Source: an uncultured Candidatus Melainabacteria bacterium
Lineage (GTDB): Bacteria; Cyanobacteriota; Vampirovibrionia; Gastranaerophilales; Gastranaerophilaceae
Length of the DNA: 17,383 nucleotides
Assembly: GCA_937891325.1 (NCBI GenBank)
Contig: CALAFU010000298.1
Span: 1 to 17,383 of the forward strand
Direction: 5' to 3'
Shown here: one piece after another, positions 5,762-12,462 of the stretch
How the letters are laid out: each line of letters opens with the position of its first letter
Position numbering within the stretch: position 1 is the first letter of the stretch
Notes under the pieces: generated by a model
What the model was told of the DNA's origin: nothing
Database searches by the model: none
Seen by the model: only the letters and a program-made list of their open reading frames with translations
Program-made: the position numbers and the translations under genes

Positions 5762-7651
5762 ATGGAAATAAATAGAGTAAATACGCCAAAAGTTGTTGGC
5801 ACAGAATTAAAAAAGAAACCAGCAAAGGTAAAAGAAACAGGATTGAAGGACGATAAGTTTGAAAAATCGTTAACGCCTGATGTTGTAATGGATACTCTTT
5901 CAAATATTAAAGAATCTGACGGAAAAACAAATAAATTTCGTTATCCGCAAGTAATGGAAGGCATTAAAAAATCTTTGGAAGAAGAGCCTAAGAAATGCGT
6001 ACTTGCTCAAAAATTAGCACCACAAAAGAACATCTCTCAATTAGGATTGAGAAATATTCTCGCGCTTCCTTATGATACGGTAAAAGATATTACAGATATC
6101 GCGACTAAAAAAGACAAAAAAGATGATTTAAAATTTTCAACAACAAGTGAAGTTGAAGATGTTTATCACATGGAGCCAAAAGACATCAAGAGAGTTGCAC
6201 AATTAATTGATACTCCTTTGACAGGCAAAAATATCATCAAAACTGTTCAAGAACCAACAAAGATAGATACTAAAAAATTAGTAGGCAAAGTTAATGATAT
6301 GGTAAAAACTCTTGGCGAGGACGGCTTAGAAGAAGTTACATTTGCAAGAGATGTTTATTCAAAAGGTGATTATACTCTTGTTGCTGTTAAAAAAGGTTTT
6401 GTAGATGATGATGATTTTACAAAGACAGTTGTAAAAAATAACGATGTTACAATGAAAGAGGTTATGGATAGTAAACTTAACCGTTATGCTCTTGAAACAT
6501 TGACTCACTACAAGTCTCAAAATGGTAAAGAATATCAAATTAAAAAAGTTAATGATTTAAGAAACAATACAACTGCTAAAACTCGTTATGAACTTAATGC
6601 AAAAGGTAGAGGTATAGTAACTCACGAACTTAGACTTGTTAAAGATAAAAATGGAAAAGTTCAAAGAACTGAATATACAGAACCATCAGACGTTAAAGGT
6701 ATTTTTAATATCAAGCACGTAATGGCAAACGGCGAAGTTAAAGAAATTTCGTCTGCAAAAGTTGACAAAAAAACAGGTATTACAACAATTAAAAAAGATA
6801 TGACTTCACCTCTAGGGGTTAGAACTCAATATCTATACGAAGATGACCCACAAGGTAACAGAATTGTTGATTACAAAATTACAGACAAAAAAGGTAAAGT
6901 CCTACTAAATAACAGCGAATCTTTTGAAGTTGTAAATGACAAAAAATTTATTTCAGCAAAAAATGGACACGAATACGAAATTTCAATGCCTGAAAAAGGT
7001 TATGGAATTACTGTAAAAGACCTTGAAAATCCAAAAAGAACTGCAAAATTTGAACTTTTTGAAGATATTTCTGGCATGCAAGAACCTATTTTGAATGTTC
7101 TAAAACAAATGCCTGGTGAAGAATTGTTCAAACTAAAACAATCAACAAACAAATTGGTTGGTATTCCTGATGTTTTGAGTTCTTACTCTCAAACAACAGA
7201 GGCAGAACGTAAAATTGTTACAGGTAACGACTTGTTCGTAATTCTACACGAATTAGGACACGCATGCGACGTAAAAGATGTTGATATGAAAAAACAAAAA
7301 GAAACAGTTGAGAATGCATTGTTTAATGATAAAAAATTTAACGAAATTTACGAAAAAGAAAAGAAAGCATTTAACAAAGCATATCCAGATGCTCAAAGGA
7401 ATCACATTGCATACTTTATCAACCATGAAACTCATTACAACGGTGAAATCGGTGGTAAAAAAGAAACAATTGCTGAATCAAATGCACTTTTAACAACTGC
7501 TAAAACTCACGAAGTGTTGGGTATACGTTCACAATATTTGCAACAAAACTTCCCTGAAACAATCGCATATTTGGATAAAAAATTAGCAGAAGCACCTAAA
7601 AAACCGATTGAATATTCTAAAAAAGAACTTCCAGATGGTTGGAGTCACTAA
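5762..7651 (+). CDS. Putative zinc metalloprotease effector, copy 2 (tandem paralogue)
   Basis: 629 residues, same strand, 48 bases after copy 1, with no terminator between, so probably co-transcribed. It aligns with copy 1 over most of its length. The best-kept part is the middle beta-rich block (RLVKDKNGK, EISSAKVDKKTGI, TQYLYEDDPQGNRIVDYKIT, SFEVVNDKKFIS). The protease end is VILHELGHACD (His about 496 and 500, Glu about 497) and TIAESNALL (Glu about 572), so the full set of metal and catalytic residues is intact. The N-terminal helical region has diverged strongly, although LKDDKFEKS near residue 30 mirrors QDTFEKS of copy 1 and may be a shared targeting or chaperone-binding tag (inference). 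It has a ~20-residue insert after HELGH and an extra Lys/Pro tail ending GWSH. There is no signal peptide and no clear Shine-Dalgarno. Different N-terminal parts on a common catalytic end suggest different targets or regulation. Confidence 0.7.
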   Translation: MEINRVNTPKVVGTELKKKPAKVKETGLKDDKFEKSLTPDVVMDTLSNIKESDGKTNKFRYPQVMEGIKKSLEEEPKKCVLAQKLAPQKNISQLGLRNILALPYDTVKDITDIATKKDKKDDLKFSTTSEVEDVYHMEPKDIKRVAQLIDTPLTGKNIIKTVQEPTKIDTKKLVGKVNDMVKTLGEDGLEEVTFARDVYSKGDYTLVAVKKGFVDDDDFTKTVVKNNDVTMKEVMDSKLNRYALETLTHYKSQNGKEYQIKKVNDLRNNTTAKTRYELNAKGRGIVTHELRLVKDKNGKVQRTEYTEPSDVKGIFNIKHVMANGEVKEISSAKVDKKTGITTIKKDMTSPLGVRTQYLYEDDPQGNRIVDYKITDKKGKVLLNNSESFEVVNDKKFISAKNGHEYEISMPEKGYGITVKDLENPKRTAKFELFEDISGMQEPILNVLKQMPGEELFKLKQSTNKLVGIPDVLSSYSQTTEAERKIVTGNDLFVILHELGHACDVKDVDMKKQKETVENALFNDKKFNEIYEKEKKAFNKAYPDAQRNHIAYFINHETHYNGEIGGKKETIAESNALLTTAKTHEVLGIRSQYLQQNFPETIAYLDKKLAEAPKKPIEYSKKELPDGWSH

Positions 7652-7671
7652 GATTTAATAAATTTAATTTA

Positions 7672-7711
7672 TATAGAAAGCGCCGAGGTTTTAACCTCGG
7701 CGCTTTCTATA
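7672..7711 (+). terminator. Intrinsic terminator after the metalloprotease pair
   Basis: Perfect 19-bp stem, arms 7672-7690 and 7693-7711, GC core AGCGCCGAGG, loop of 2 (more in practice), A-rich before and T-containing after. It follows the stop of copy 2 by about 20 bases and can also serve the convergent leuS transcript. Confidence 0.85.
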
Positions 7712-7725
7712 ATTGTTTAGTCTAA

Positions 7726-7857
7726 ATCGGCTTTCGCATTTTGCTCCTGTGGTACTCGGACTTTGTCCTGCGTTCCTACGTCGCTTATATTATGTTGCGT
7801 CAATGCTCTGCCGACTCATCGTCGCCGTGCGTTTGACTCCACATCGGCTTACGCATT
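7726..7857 (-). repeat. GC-rich structured repeat, copy A (3' of leuS)
   Basis: Much more GC-rich than its surroundings. In the leuS sense direction it starts one base after the TAA (7859-7861) with AATGCGTAAGCCGATGTGG. Block 7857-7787 matches 10763-10832 at roughly 85-90% by eye. A near copy of the first bases (AATGCGAAAGCCGAT, 14 of 15 identical) closes the element at 7740-7726, so it is bounded by direct repeats. Internal pairing potential: GCCGA/TCGGC (7848-7844 with 7814-7810) and GGACAAAGTCC (7768-7758). It carries no credible ORF. Confidence 0.75.
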
Positions 7858-7858
7858 A

Positions 7859-10336
7859 TTATTTAACCACAATGTTTACCAATTTTTTAGGTACAACGAT
7901 GACTTTAACAACTTGTTTGCCTGCTGTTGCATCTTTAATCTTTTGACTTTCAAGAGCTACTTTCTTTAGTTCTTCTTGGTCTAAGGCTTCATCAACTTCA
8001 ATTTTGTCGCGAACTTTGCCGTTGATTTGAACAACCAATGTAATTGAGCTTGCTTTTGCAAGGTTTTCATCATATTCGCACCATTTTTCGTCGTGGATTG
8101 AAGTTTTTGCACCTAACGAAGTCCAAACTTCTTCAGTCATGTGAACTGCAACAGGTGACATTAATTTCATTAATGTTAAAATTGCAAAACTGAATACGTT
8201 TTTATCTTCATCGTTCCATTGAGCTTTGTTAGTCCAATCAGAAATGTAATTTGCTAATTCTCTGTATTTAGAAATTACAGTGTTGAATTGGAAGTCATTT
8301 GCGATATCGTTAGTGATACCTTTAATTGAGATATGAACCATACGAACCAAATCATCGTTAGCTTTTGTACGAGTTTCTGGAACTTTGTAATCAAAAGTAA
8401 TTTTGTCTTGGTTTGTTGAAACAAGTCTCCAAACTCTGTTTAAGAATTTGTAGCAACCTTCAACACCTGCATCTGACCAATCGAAGTCTCTTGCTGGAGG
8501 TGAATCTGAAAGAATAAATGTTCTTGCTGTATCAGCCCCATAGTTTTTAAAGATTTCATCTGGGTCTACTGTGTTACCTTTAGATTTAGACATTTTTGAA
8601 CCGTCTTTAAGAACCATACCTTGAGTTAACAAGTTTTTGAATGGTTCATCAAAACCTACAAGACCTAAATCGTGCAAGGCTTTTGTGAAAAATCTTGAAT
8701 ATAACAAGTGAAGAATAGCGTGTTCAATACCGCCGACATATTGGTCAACAGGTAGCCATTTATCAACTAGTTCTTTATCAAAGCATTTTTCAGAGTTTCT
8801 AGCATCTGAATAACGTAAGTAATACCAGCTTGAACACATAAATGTATCCATTGTATCTGTTTCTCTAACAGCGTGTCCGCCACATACAGGGCAAACTGTG
8901 TCTTTGAAGGTTTCTGATGTTGTAATTGGTGATTTACCTACAACAGAGAAATCAACATCTTTTGGTAACAATACAGGAAGTTGATCTTCGGGAACAGGTT
9001 GAATACCACATTTGTCACAGTATACAACAGGAATTGGAGCGCCCCAATATCTTTGACGAGAAACTAACCAATCTCTTAATCTAAATTGAGTTTTGAATTC
9101 GCCAAATCCGTTATCAACAGCAAATTGTGTAATTGCTTTTTTAGCATCAACATTTTTCATTCCGTTGAATTCGCCAGAATTTACCATTACACCTTCTTCT
9201 GTGTAAGCGTTTGTCATTTCATCAACATTTAATTCTTTATCTTTTGGTGAAATAACAACCTTCATTGGTAAGTTATATTTTTTAGCGAAAGCGAAGTCAC
9301 GTTCATCGTGAGTAGGTACAGCCATTACAGCACCTGTACCGTATTCTACTAATGCGTAATCAGCAGTCCATAGAGGGAATTTTTCACCTGTAAATGGGTT
9401 GATTGCGTGAGTTCCTAAAGGAACACCTGTTTTAATTCTATCAGTAGAAAGTCTTTCGATTTCTGTTAATTTACGAGCATTTGCTCTATATTCTTCAACT
9501 GCTTGTTTGTTTTCTTCAGTTGTAAGAGCTTCAATATCTTTGTATTCAGGTGCTACAACAAGGTATGTAATACCAAAAGCTGTATCTGGACGAGTTGTGT
9601 AAACAGGAATTTCCATATCTTTTTCTGCAACTTTGAATTTCAAAATTGCACCTTGAGATTTACCAATCCAATTTGCTTGCATTGTTTTAACGTTGTCGCC
9701 CCAACCTTCAAGTTTGTCTAGGTCTTTAAGAAGTCTATCTGCATAGTCTGTAATTTTTAAGAACCATTGAGATAAGTATTTCTTTTCTACAACGCTGTCA
9801 CATCTCCAGCATTTACCGTCGATAACTTGTTCGTTTGCAAGTACTGTACCGCAACTGTCGCACCAATTTACGGCAGCTTCTTTTTTGTAAGCTAAACCTT
9901 TTTTGTATAATTGTAAGAACAACCATTGAGTCCATTTGTAATAATCAGGTTTGCAAGTTGTAACTTCTCTGTCCCAATCATAAGAAAGCCCCAACATTTT
10001 AAGTTGTTTTGTCATATATGCAATGTTTTCGTCTGTCCAAGTTTCAGGATTAGCACCGTGTTTCATCGCTGCGTTTTCAGCTGGTAAACCGAAACTATCC
10101 CAACCCATTGGATGAAGAACATTGAAGCCTTGCATTTTTTTGAAACGAGCAATTACATCAGTAATTGTATAGTTTCTAACGTGTCCCATGTGAAGTTTTC
10201 CACTTGGGTATGGAAACATTGACAACGCATAATATTTAGGCTTGTCGCTGTCGTCTGGCGTATGGAAAGTATGATTTTCTTCCCAATACTTTTGCCATTT
10301 TTTTTCTATTTCTTGTGGAAAGTATTCTTTATTCAT
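7859..10336 (-). CDS. leuS: Leucyl-tRNA synthetase
   Basis: 825 residues from ATG 10336, which has AAGGG upstream; the frame is open further to 10429, but those 31 residues overlap the promoter and are not LeuRS-like. The enzyme charges tRNA-Leu in the cytoplasm (class Ia). Seen in order: N-terminal YFPQEIEKKWQKYW; HIGH-type motif as HMGH in YPSGKLHMGHVRNY near 50; a zinc-finger-like CDSCG...CWRCDS near 160-180; the CP1 editing domain with TTRPDTAFG and GTGAVMAVPTHDERD (editing Asp present) at about 240-340; a second Cys cluster CDKCG/CPVCGG at about 440-490; KMSKS in GSKMSKSKGNTVDPDE near 590; anticodon-binding domain; and C-terminal domain starting VQINGKVRDKI. Length and motifs are those of a complete bacterial LeuRS. 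Its stop codon abuts the structured repeat. Confidence 0.98.
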   Translation of the reverse strand: MNKEYFPQEIEKKWQKYWEENHTFHTPDDSDKPKYYALSMFPYPSGKLHMGHVRNYTITDVIARFKKMQGFNVLHPMGWDSFGLPAENAAMKHGANPETWTDENIAYMTKQLKMLGLSYDWDREVTTCKPDYYKWTQWLFLQLYKKGLAYKKEAAVNWCDSCGTVLANEQVIDGKCWRCDSVVEKKYLSQWFLKITDYADRLLKDLDKLEGWGDNVKTMQANWIGKSQGAILKFKVAEKDMEIPVYTTRPDTAFGITYLVVAPEYKDIEALTTEENKQAVEEYRANARKLTEIERLSTDRIKTGVPLGTHAINPFTGEKFPLWTADYALVEYGTGAVMAVPTHDERDFAFAKKYNLPMKVVISPKDKELNVDEMTNAYTEEGVMVNSGEFNGMKNVDAKKAITQFAVDNGFGEFKTQFRLRDWLVSRQRYWGAPIPVVYCDKCGIQPVPEDQLPVLLPKDVDFSVVGKSPITTSETFKDTVCPVCGGHAVRETDTMDTFMCSSWYYLRYSDARNSEKCFDKELVDKWLPVDQYVGGIEHAILHLLYSRFFTKALHDLGLVGFDEPFKNLLTQGMVLKDGSKMSKSKGNTVDPDEIFKNYGADTARTFILSDSPPARDFDWSDAGVEGCYKFLNRVWRLVSTNQDKITFDYKVPETRTKANDDLVRMVHISIKGITNDIANDFQFNTVISKYRELANYISDWTNKAQWNDEDKNVFSFAILTLMKLMSPVAVHMTEEVWTSLGAKTSIHDEKWCEYDENLAKASSITLVVQINGKVRDKIEVDEALDQEELKKVALESQKIKDATAGKQVVKVIVVPKKLVNIVVK

Positions 10337-10367
10337 ATTTTTCCCTTCATAATTACTGTATAATTTT

Positions 10368-10385
10368 ATTTTACCATGATAAAAT
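10368..10385. promoter_or_regulatory. Overlapping divergent extended -10 elements for leuS and acpS
   Basis: The 18-base near-palindrome ATTTTACCATGATAAAAT contains TGATAAAAT reading toward acpS (10377-10385) and TGGTAAAAT reading toward leuS (10376-10368). Both fit the extended -10 form TGnTATAAT with one mismatch. Neither has a good -35. Back-to-back placement would make the two genes compete for polymerase. It is the only promoter-like site seen in the 87-base divergent gap, but the AT-richness makes chance matches easy. Confidence 0.4.
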
Positions 10386-10423
10386 AAATTAGAATATAGA
10401 ATATTAAAAAAGAGGTAAATTTT

Positions 10424-10762
10424 ATGCAAATTGGTGTAGATATTGAAGACAGCAACAGATTTGAATATCGTTCAAAACAACTTTTAGACAAGATTTTTAC
10501 ACATAGTGAACAAGAATATTGCTTGGCTCAAGCAAAACCTTCTCAACATTTTGCTGGCAAGTTTTGTGCAAAAGAGGCTTGTATTAAGGCTCTTCAACAA
10601 TATGGTGTTACAGGTGTTTATTTAACCGATATTGAAACTTATCACGATAAAAATGGCTGTCCAAAACTTAGATTGTTGAAAAAGATATCTAAAAATCTTC
10701 GTTTTAAATTGAGTATTTCTCACGATAAAACAAAAGCAATTGCGTTTGTTATTGCGAAATAG
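10424..10762 (+). CDS. acpS: Holo-[acyl-carrier-protein] synthase
   Basis: 112 residues, a normal AcpS length. It moves 4'-phosphopantetheine from CoA to the serine of acyl carrier protein, making ACP active for fatty acid synthesis. Visible signatures: MQIGVDIEDSNRF at the N-terminus (metal-binding Asp in GVDI and the conserved RF), FTHSEQEYC near 27-35, HFAGKFCAKEACIKAL near 46-60 (KEA with the second metal-binding Glu), a DKNGCPKLRL turn, and LSISHDKTKAIAFVIA at the end. AGAGG lies 8 bases before the ATG. It diverges from leuS across an 87-base gap; its stop codon directly abuts the second copy of the structured repeat. Confidence 0.95.
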   Translation: MQIGVDIEDSNRFEYRSKQLLDKIFTHSEQEYCLAQAKPSQHFAGKFCAKEACIKALQQYGVTGVYLTDIETYHDKNGCPKLRLLKKISKNLRFKLSISHDKTKAIAFVIAK

Positions 10763-10923
10763 GTGCGTAAGCCGATGTGGAGTCAAGCACACGGCGACGG
10801 GAGTCGGCGGAGCATTTGACGGAACATAATATCACCGCCGTTGTGAATGAAACGTAAGTGAATGAACGAAGCAATCTTTGATTGCGCAGGCGGAAAAAGC
10901 GTGAACCGATGTGAAGTGTCGGT
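10763..10923 (+). repeat. GC-rich structured repeat, copy B (3' of acpS)
   Basis: Begins at the base after the acpS TAG with GTGCGTAAGCCGATGTGG, in the sense direction of acpS. The first 70 bases match copy A closely. The middle differs in sequence but keeps a central hairpin: GCAATCTTTGATTGC (10871-10885) enclosed by CCGCC (10835-10839) and GGCGG (10889-10893). A degenerate copy of the start motif, GCGTGAACCGATGTGAAG (10899-10916), closes it and forms its own small hairpin to 10923. The right boundary is approximate. Together with the terminator this fills the 263-base gap after acpS. Confidence 0.7.
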
Positions 10924-10960
10924 GTTGGTTTTGCGACAGTAGATAAAATAAAGGATTGAA

Positions 10961-11000
10961 ACAAATAGGCGGTTTGCATTTATGCAAACCGCCTATTTGT
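10961..11000. terminator. Bidirectional intrinsic terminator between acpS and the coiled-coil gene
   Basis: Perfect 19-bp stem, arms 10961-10979 and 10982-11000 (ACAAATAGGCGGTTTGCAT and its complement), followed by T-rich sequence on the plus strand. The flanking genes converge, so it serves both. Confidence 0.85.
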
Positions 11001-11025
11001 TATTCCTATTTTTATTCAAAGTCAA

Positions 11026-12315
11026 TTATGCTTCTTTTTTCTTTTTGTTTGGATCATCAACATCTGTTTTATCTGTTGTTGCAGGAGTTTCTGTTGGCTT
11101 GTTATCATCATTAGTAACATCTAAAGTTTTATCAGTTGTTTCTGATTCTGTTTTTACTTCTGTATTTTCTGCATCTTTGATTGTATCTGACAAATCAGTA
11201 ACAGCAGAGCTTGCATTTTCCGTTATCCCGATTGCGATACCATTGTTGTTAGCAATAACTTGAGCTGTATTTATTTGATTTGTTGCAACTTGATTTAATT
11301 GATTTGCAGCAGTCATACCGGCTTGACCAATTTTTCTATTTTTAGAGCCAAATAGTGAGCCTAAGCTACCCATTATGCTAGCTCCAGATACTCCGCCGCC
11401 AATGTTAAGCCCAATGCTAGATTTAGCTGTTGTGTTTGTTAAGCCAACGTCATTATGTACTATTTTTACTGAGTTCATGCCGATACCACCCAAAGTACCA
11501 CCAACAACACTACCAGCTATTGCACCAATTTTACCTGCTTTTGAGCCTTTTTTGTATAATTTGTTAGACAAGTCGTAAGTTTCTTTTGCAAAATCTATGC
11601 CCTTTTTGGCATCAGTTGTATCTTCGTTTACAAGTTTTGTAAGTGCTTCTAAATCGCTCATTGTAGTTGCTGTTTCTGTGTTTAAGTCTGCAACAACATC
11701 TTCTTTTGCTGCGACTGTTGCATTTCCATTGTCAGTAATAGTTTGAATTTCACCTTGTAAATTTTCAGCTTTTGCTTTGTCTTCTTCTGTAGCCTCACCA
11801 GAATCTACTTTATCGTTAATTGTTTCAATTTCGTCTTGTTTCTTTTCAATTTCTTGAGCTACTTTTTCAGCAGTTTCTTGAACTTCTGCTTGTTCTTCTT
11901 TAGCTTTAGCTTGAGTCTCAGTGGCAACATCTTGTTTTTCTGCGATAAAATCTGTAAACATGCTAAGTTCTTCTAATGATGCACTTAACATCGTAGTATT
12001 TTCGTTTGCTTTTGTAGTAAATTGTTTAACCATTGATTTTAAGCTAGCACCTTCTTGTTCAAGTTGCTTTTTAAAATCTGTAACATCTTGAATTTTTGAT
12101 TTGTATTCAGAATCATCAATATTTTGAGTATCGTCAGTAACATTATATTCAACATCTTTTTCGTCATTTGATTCTGCCGTAATTTCTTTTGCATCTTTTT
12201 CAGAAATAGAACTTTCAGCTTTTTTTAGCACATCATCTGGAACTTGAACGCCTTTTTGTTTCATTTCCAAAATTTGGTTTGCTGAATAACTATTCCAATT
12301 AATGCCTTGAACCAT
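11026..12315 (-). CDS. Coiled-coil, glycine-zipper protein of unknown function (possible exported protein)
   Basis: 429 residues; I do not recognise a named family. There is no signal peptide. The N-terminus MVQGINWNSYSANQILEMKQ looks like a small helical module. Residues ~75-260 are rich in Glu, Lys, Gln, Ala and Thr with heptad-like spacing, a long coiled coil. Residues ~265-325 are the only hydrophobic, glycine-rich part: GKIGAIAGSVVGGTLGGIG followed by NIGGGVSGASIMGSLGSLFG, a glycine-zipper pattern that could insert in a membrane. The tail (~375-429) is Thr/Asp/Lys-rich low complexity ending KKKKEA. Coiled coil plus central hydrophobic hairpin without signal peptide resembles type III secretion translocators in outline only. 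A sigma28-like site lies just upstream; no good Shine-Dalgarno is visible. Single-gene unit between a two-way terminator and the activase operon. Confidence 0.7.
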   Translation of the reverse strand: MVQGINWNSYSANQILEMKQKGVQVPDDVLKKAESSISEKDAKEITAESNDEKDVEYNVTDDTQNIDDSEYKSKIQDVTDFKKQLEQEGASLKSMVKQFTTKANENTTMLSASLEELSMFTDFIAEKQDVATETQAKAKEEQAEVQETAEKVAQEIEKKQDEIETINDKVDSGEATEEDKAKAENLQGEIQTITDNGNATVAAKEDVVADLNTETATTMSDLEALTKLVNEDTTDAKKGIDFAKETYDLSNKLYKKGSKAGKIGAIAGSVVGGTLGGIGMNSVKIVHNDVGLTNTTAKSSIGLNIGGGVSGASIMGSLGSLFGSKNRKIGQAGMTAANQLNQVATNQINTAQVIANNNGIAIGITENASSAVTDLSDTIKDAENTEVKTESETTDKTLDVTNDDNKPTETPATTDKTDVDDPNKKKKEA

Positions 12316-12352
12316 AATGTCACACTTTCACGCATTACTACCTATGTTTTTT

Positions 12353-12380
12353 ATAACGGCAAGGGCGAAAAGAAACTTTA
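12353..12380 (-). promoter_or_regulatory. Possible sigma28-like promoter for the coiled-coil gene
   Basis: On the minus strand TAAAGTTT (12380-12373), 12 bases, GCCGTTAT (12360-12353). The FliA/SigD consensus is about TAAAGTTT-N11-GCCGATAA, so only the spacer length and one or two -10 bases differ. Start would be near 12346, leaving a ~30-base leader. It matches the site at 3805-3832 in layout. Confidence 0.5.
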
Positions 12381-12398
12381 GACATGCGTTTTGGTATA

Positions 12399-12436
12399 TT
12401 TACAATCATTTACATTTGTTTGTGATAGTATTTAAT
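12399..12436 (+). promoter_or_regulatory. Possible promoter of the activase-plsY operon
   Basis: Two TTTACA hexamers (12399-12404 and 12409-12414). The second is followed after 16 bases by TTTAAT (12431-12436); the first after 19 bases by GATAGT (12424-12429) with TG before it. The exact choice is unclear, but some sigma70 promoter must lie in this 147-base divergent gap. Confidence 0.35.
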
Positions 12437-12462
12437 TACAAAGAAGAAAAGGAAGTATAAAT

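Noticed and set aside
7253..7493. Short ORFs on both strands within copy 2
   Set aside because: Alternative frames of the conserved zinc-protease domain; low complexity, no start signals.
7713..7969. Two short plus-strand ORFs across repeat copy A
   Set aside because: They lie in the structured repeat and antisense to the end of leuS, with no ribosome-binding site. Similar peptides appear opposite copy B only because the DNA is repeated.
9503..9721. 72-residue plus-strand ORF opposite leuS
   Set aside because: Antisense to the LeuRS editing domain, no start signal.
10337..10429. 31-residue extension of LeuRS
   Set aside because: It covers the divergent promoter region and overlaps acpS; the LeuRS family begins at the later Met, which has AAGGG in front.
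7726..10923. Composite transposon around leuS/acpS
   Set aside because: The inverted repeats hold no transposase, the enclosed genes are essential housekeeping genes, and each copy is better explained by its fixed position after a stop codon.
10749..10979. Minus-strand 76-residue ORF across repeat copy B
   Set aside because: It starts inside the terminator stem and runs through the repeat into acpS; explained by the repeat sequence.
10982..11578. Plus-strand ORFs (10982-11263, 11375-11578) opposite the coiled-coil gene
   Set aside because: Antisense shadows; the first begins inside the terminator arm.
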